Position numbers and translations under genes: made by a program. Below are positions 63,213 to 64,000 of a stretch of DNA of 64,000 bases, one piece after another. Position 1 is the first letter of the stretch. The number at the start of each line of letters is the position of its first letter. The notes below the pieces were generated by a model, which was given only the letters and a program-made list of their open reading frames with translations, ran no database searches and was not told the origin of the DNA. The stretch is from Salinicola aestuarinus (lineage in GTDB: Bacteria; Pseudomonadota; Gammaproteobacteria; Pseudomonadales; Halomonadaceae). The stretch covers positions 290,836 through 354,835 of the forward strand of contig NZ_PZJP01000005.1 in the NCBI RefSeq assembly GCF_003206645.1. The letters run 5' to 3'.

Positions 63213-64000
63213 ATGGGAGAGATCGATATGTCCAACCGTTCACCCGAGGCCAAGCTCGCCCTGCAGCCGGAGAACGTGACGCTGGGCTGTCGCGCGTCGA
63301 ACTGGCAGGCGGCGCTCGACCAGGCCGCCGAGGCGCTGACCCGCGCCGAGCTCGTCACCGCGAGCTACCGCGACGCGCTACACGCCCGTGAGGCGCAGGG
63401 TTCGACCTATCTCGGCAGCGGCATCGCCATTCCGCACGGCACCCCCGAGAGCCGCGAACTGATCCACCACACCGGCGTGGTGCTGCTGCAGTTCCCCGAC
63501 GGCGTCGAGTGGCACGATGGCAACCGCGTTTATCTGCTGGTGACCATCGCGGCGGCCGGTGACGAACACCTCGACGTGCTGCGCCGTCTGACCCAGGTGC
63601 TCGACGACGACACGCTCGCCGAACGCCTTCCCCGCGCCGAGAGCGCCGAGGCGATGATCGCGCTGCTGAGCAAGACGCCGGTCAGGGCCCGGCTCGACGC
63701 CGACACGCTGTGTCTCGGTTTTCCCGCCCGCGATCGCTTCGAGCTGGCACTCGCCGCGGCGGCCAGGCTTCGCCAGGCGGAGTGCGTCGACGTCGACTTC
63801 ATCGCGGCCATCAATCAGCAGGAGCCGGTGGCGCTGGGCCAGGGGCTGTGGCTGGTGAGCGCGAGCCAGGGGGTCAAACAGCCGGCGCTGTCGCTGGCCA
63901 CGCCCGAGCGCGCCTTCAGCGGTCCCCATGGGCCGGTCAACGGCGTCTTCTGCATCGCCGCTCAAGGCGAGGCGCACCGCGACCTGCTCTCCCGCGTGGC
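63213..64000 (+). CDS. fruB: Fructose PTS multiphosphoryl transfer protein FruB (5' part, runs off window)
   Basis: The first 262 residues are visible before the window ends. An EIIA-fructose domain spans about residues 5-155, with the phosphorylated His75 in [14 protein letters not shown]; a linker/M domain follows. HPr and possibly enzyme I domains should lie beyond the window edge. FruB passes phosphate from PEP to the fructose permease during uptake. ATGs at 63213 (GAGGGAAG upstream) and 63228 (GGAGAG upstream) are both good starts in the same frame. Control by Cra is supported by the upstream operator. Confidence 0.93.
   Translation, partial: MGEIDMSNRSPEAKLALQPENVTLGCRASNWQAALDQAAEALTRAELVTASYRDALHAREAQGSTYLGSGIAIPHGTPESRELIHHTGVVLLQFPDGVEWHDGNRVYLLVTIAAAGDEHLDVLRRLTQVLDDDTLAERLPRAESAEAMIALLSKTPVRARLDADTLCLGFPARDRFELALAAAARLRQAECVDVDFIAAINQQEPVALGQGLWLVSASQGVKQPALSLATPERAFSGPHGPVNGVFCIAAQGEAHRDLLSRV

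Overview
The window is ordinary, gene-dense, GC-rich chromosomal DNA of a heterotrophic gammaproteobacterium. The gene set suggests a moderately halophilic Halomonadaceae-type organism (Halomonas, Salinicola or a relative): an RluF-type pseudouridine synthase, FruB/Cra, a membrane PQQ glucose dehydrogenase, a TAXI-TRAP transporter, an AaeXAB-like efflux operon and a GNAT-nitrilase fusion. The genus is inferred from gene content only. I see no tRNA, rRNA, CRISPR array, insertion sequence or prophage gene.

Layout. 1-4.9 kb: a truncated GNAT/carbon-nitrogen hydrolase fusion, divergent from a compact operon of outer-membrane barrel, small periplasmic phosphate-binding-like protein and membrane diguanylate cyclase. 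5-10 kb: small metabolic and housekeeping genes (flavin reductase, GlsB, dienelactone hydrolase, IclR regulator, an exported inorganic pyrophosphatase, RluF with a long basic tail). 10-13.2 kb: an NhaC-like antiporter, class IV aminotransferase and GntR operon with a palindromic operator over its promoter. 13.3-19.9 kb: glycolate oxidase glcDEF with glcG, preceded by a separately terminated LctP/GlcA permease. 20-24.5 kb: a YdeP-type molybdopterin oxidoreductase, a GST and a 2-hydroxyacid dehydrogenase.

24.6-32 kb: on the minus strand, a GltS-type symporter, amidohydrolase and CobW GTPase form a tightly coupled unit, followed by a polar amino acid ABC transporter. Nine perfect hexamer repeats lie immediately before the symporter's ribosome binding site. 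32-37 kb: a MocR regulator convergent with a class III aminotransferase, then a TauE/SafE exporter and an SDR. 37-41 kb: membrane glucose dehydrogenase divergent from a porin. 41-46 kb: a FUSC/HlyD/DUF1656 efflux operon and a LysR regulator. 46-52 kb: a complete iron-siderophore uptake operon. 52-59 kb: GNAT, EamA and DUF192 proteins, a TAXI-TRAP transporter, DUF4385. 59-64 kb: MOSC protein, PhoD-like phosphatase, a Cra/FruR repressor and the start of fruB, with a Cra-like operator between the last two.

Cross-cutting signals. Many units end in long perfect terminator hairpins. All three binding-protein transporter operons carry a hairpin between the binding-protein gene and the membrane-component genes. 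Transport genes show recurring leaders: two share stem-loop plus ACACAATAAA next to the start, and three have CA-rich ACAAC-type stretches. No single large unknown system is obvious. The most unusual items are the barrel/PBP/GGDEF operon, the hexamer repeat before gltS, the aminotransferase without a visible catalytic lysine, and the exported pyrophosphatase.
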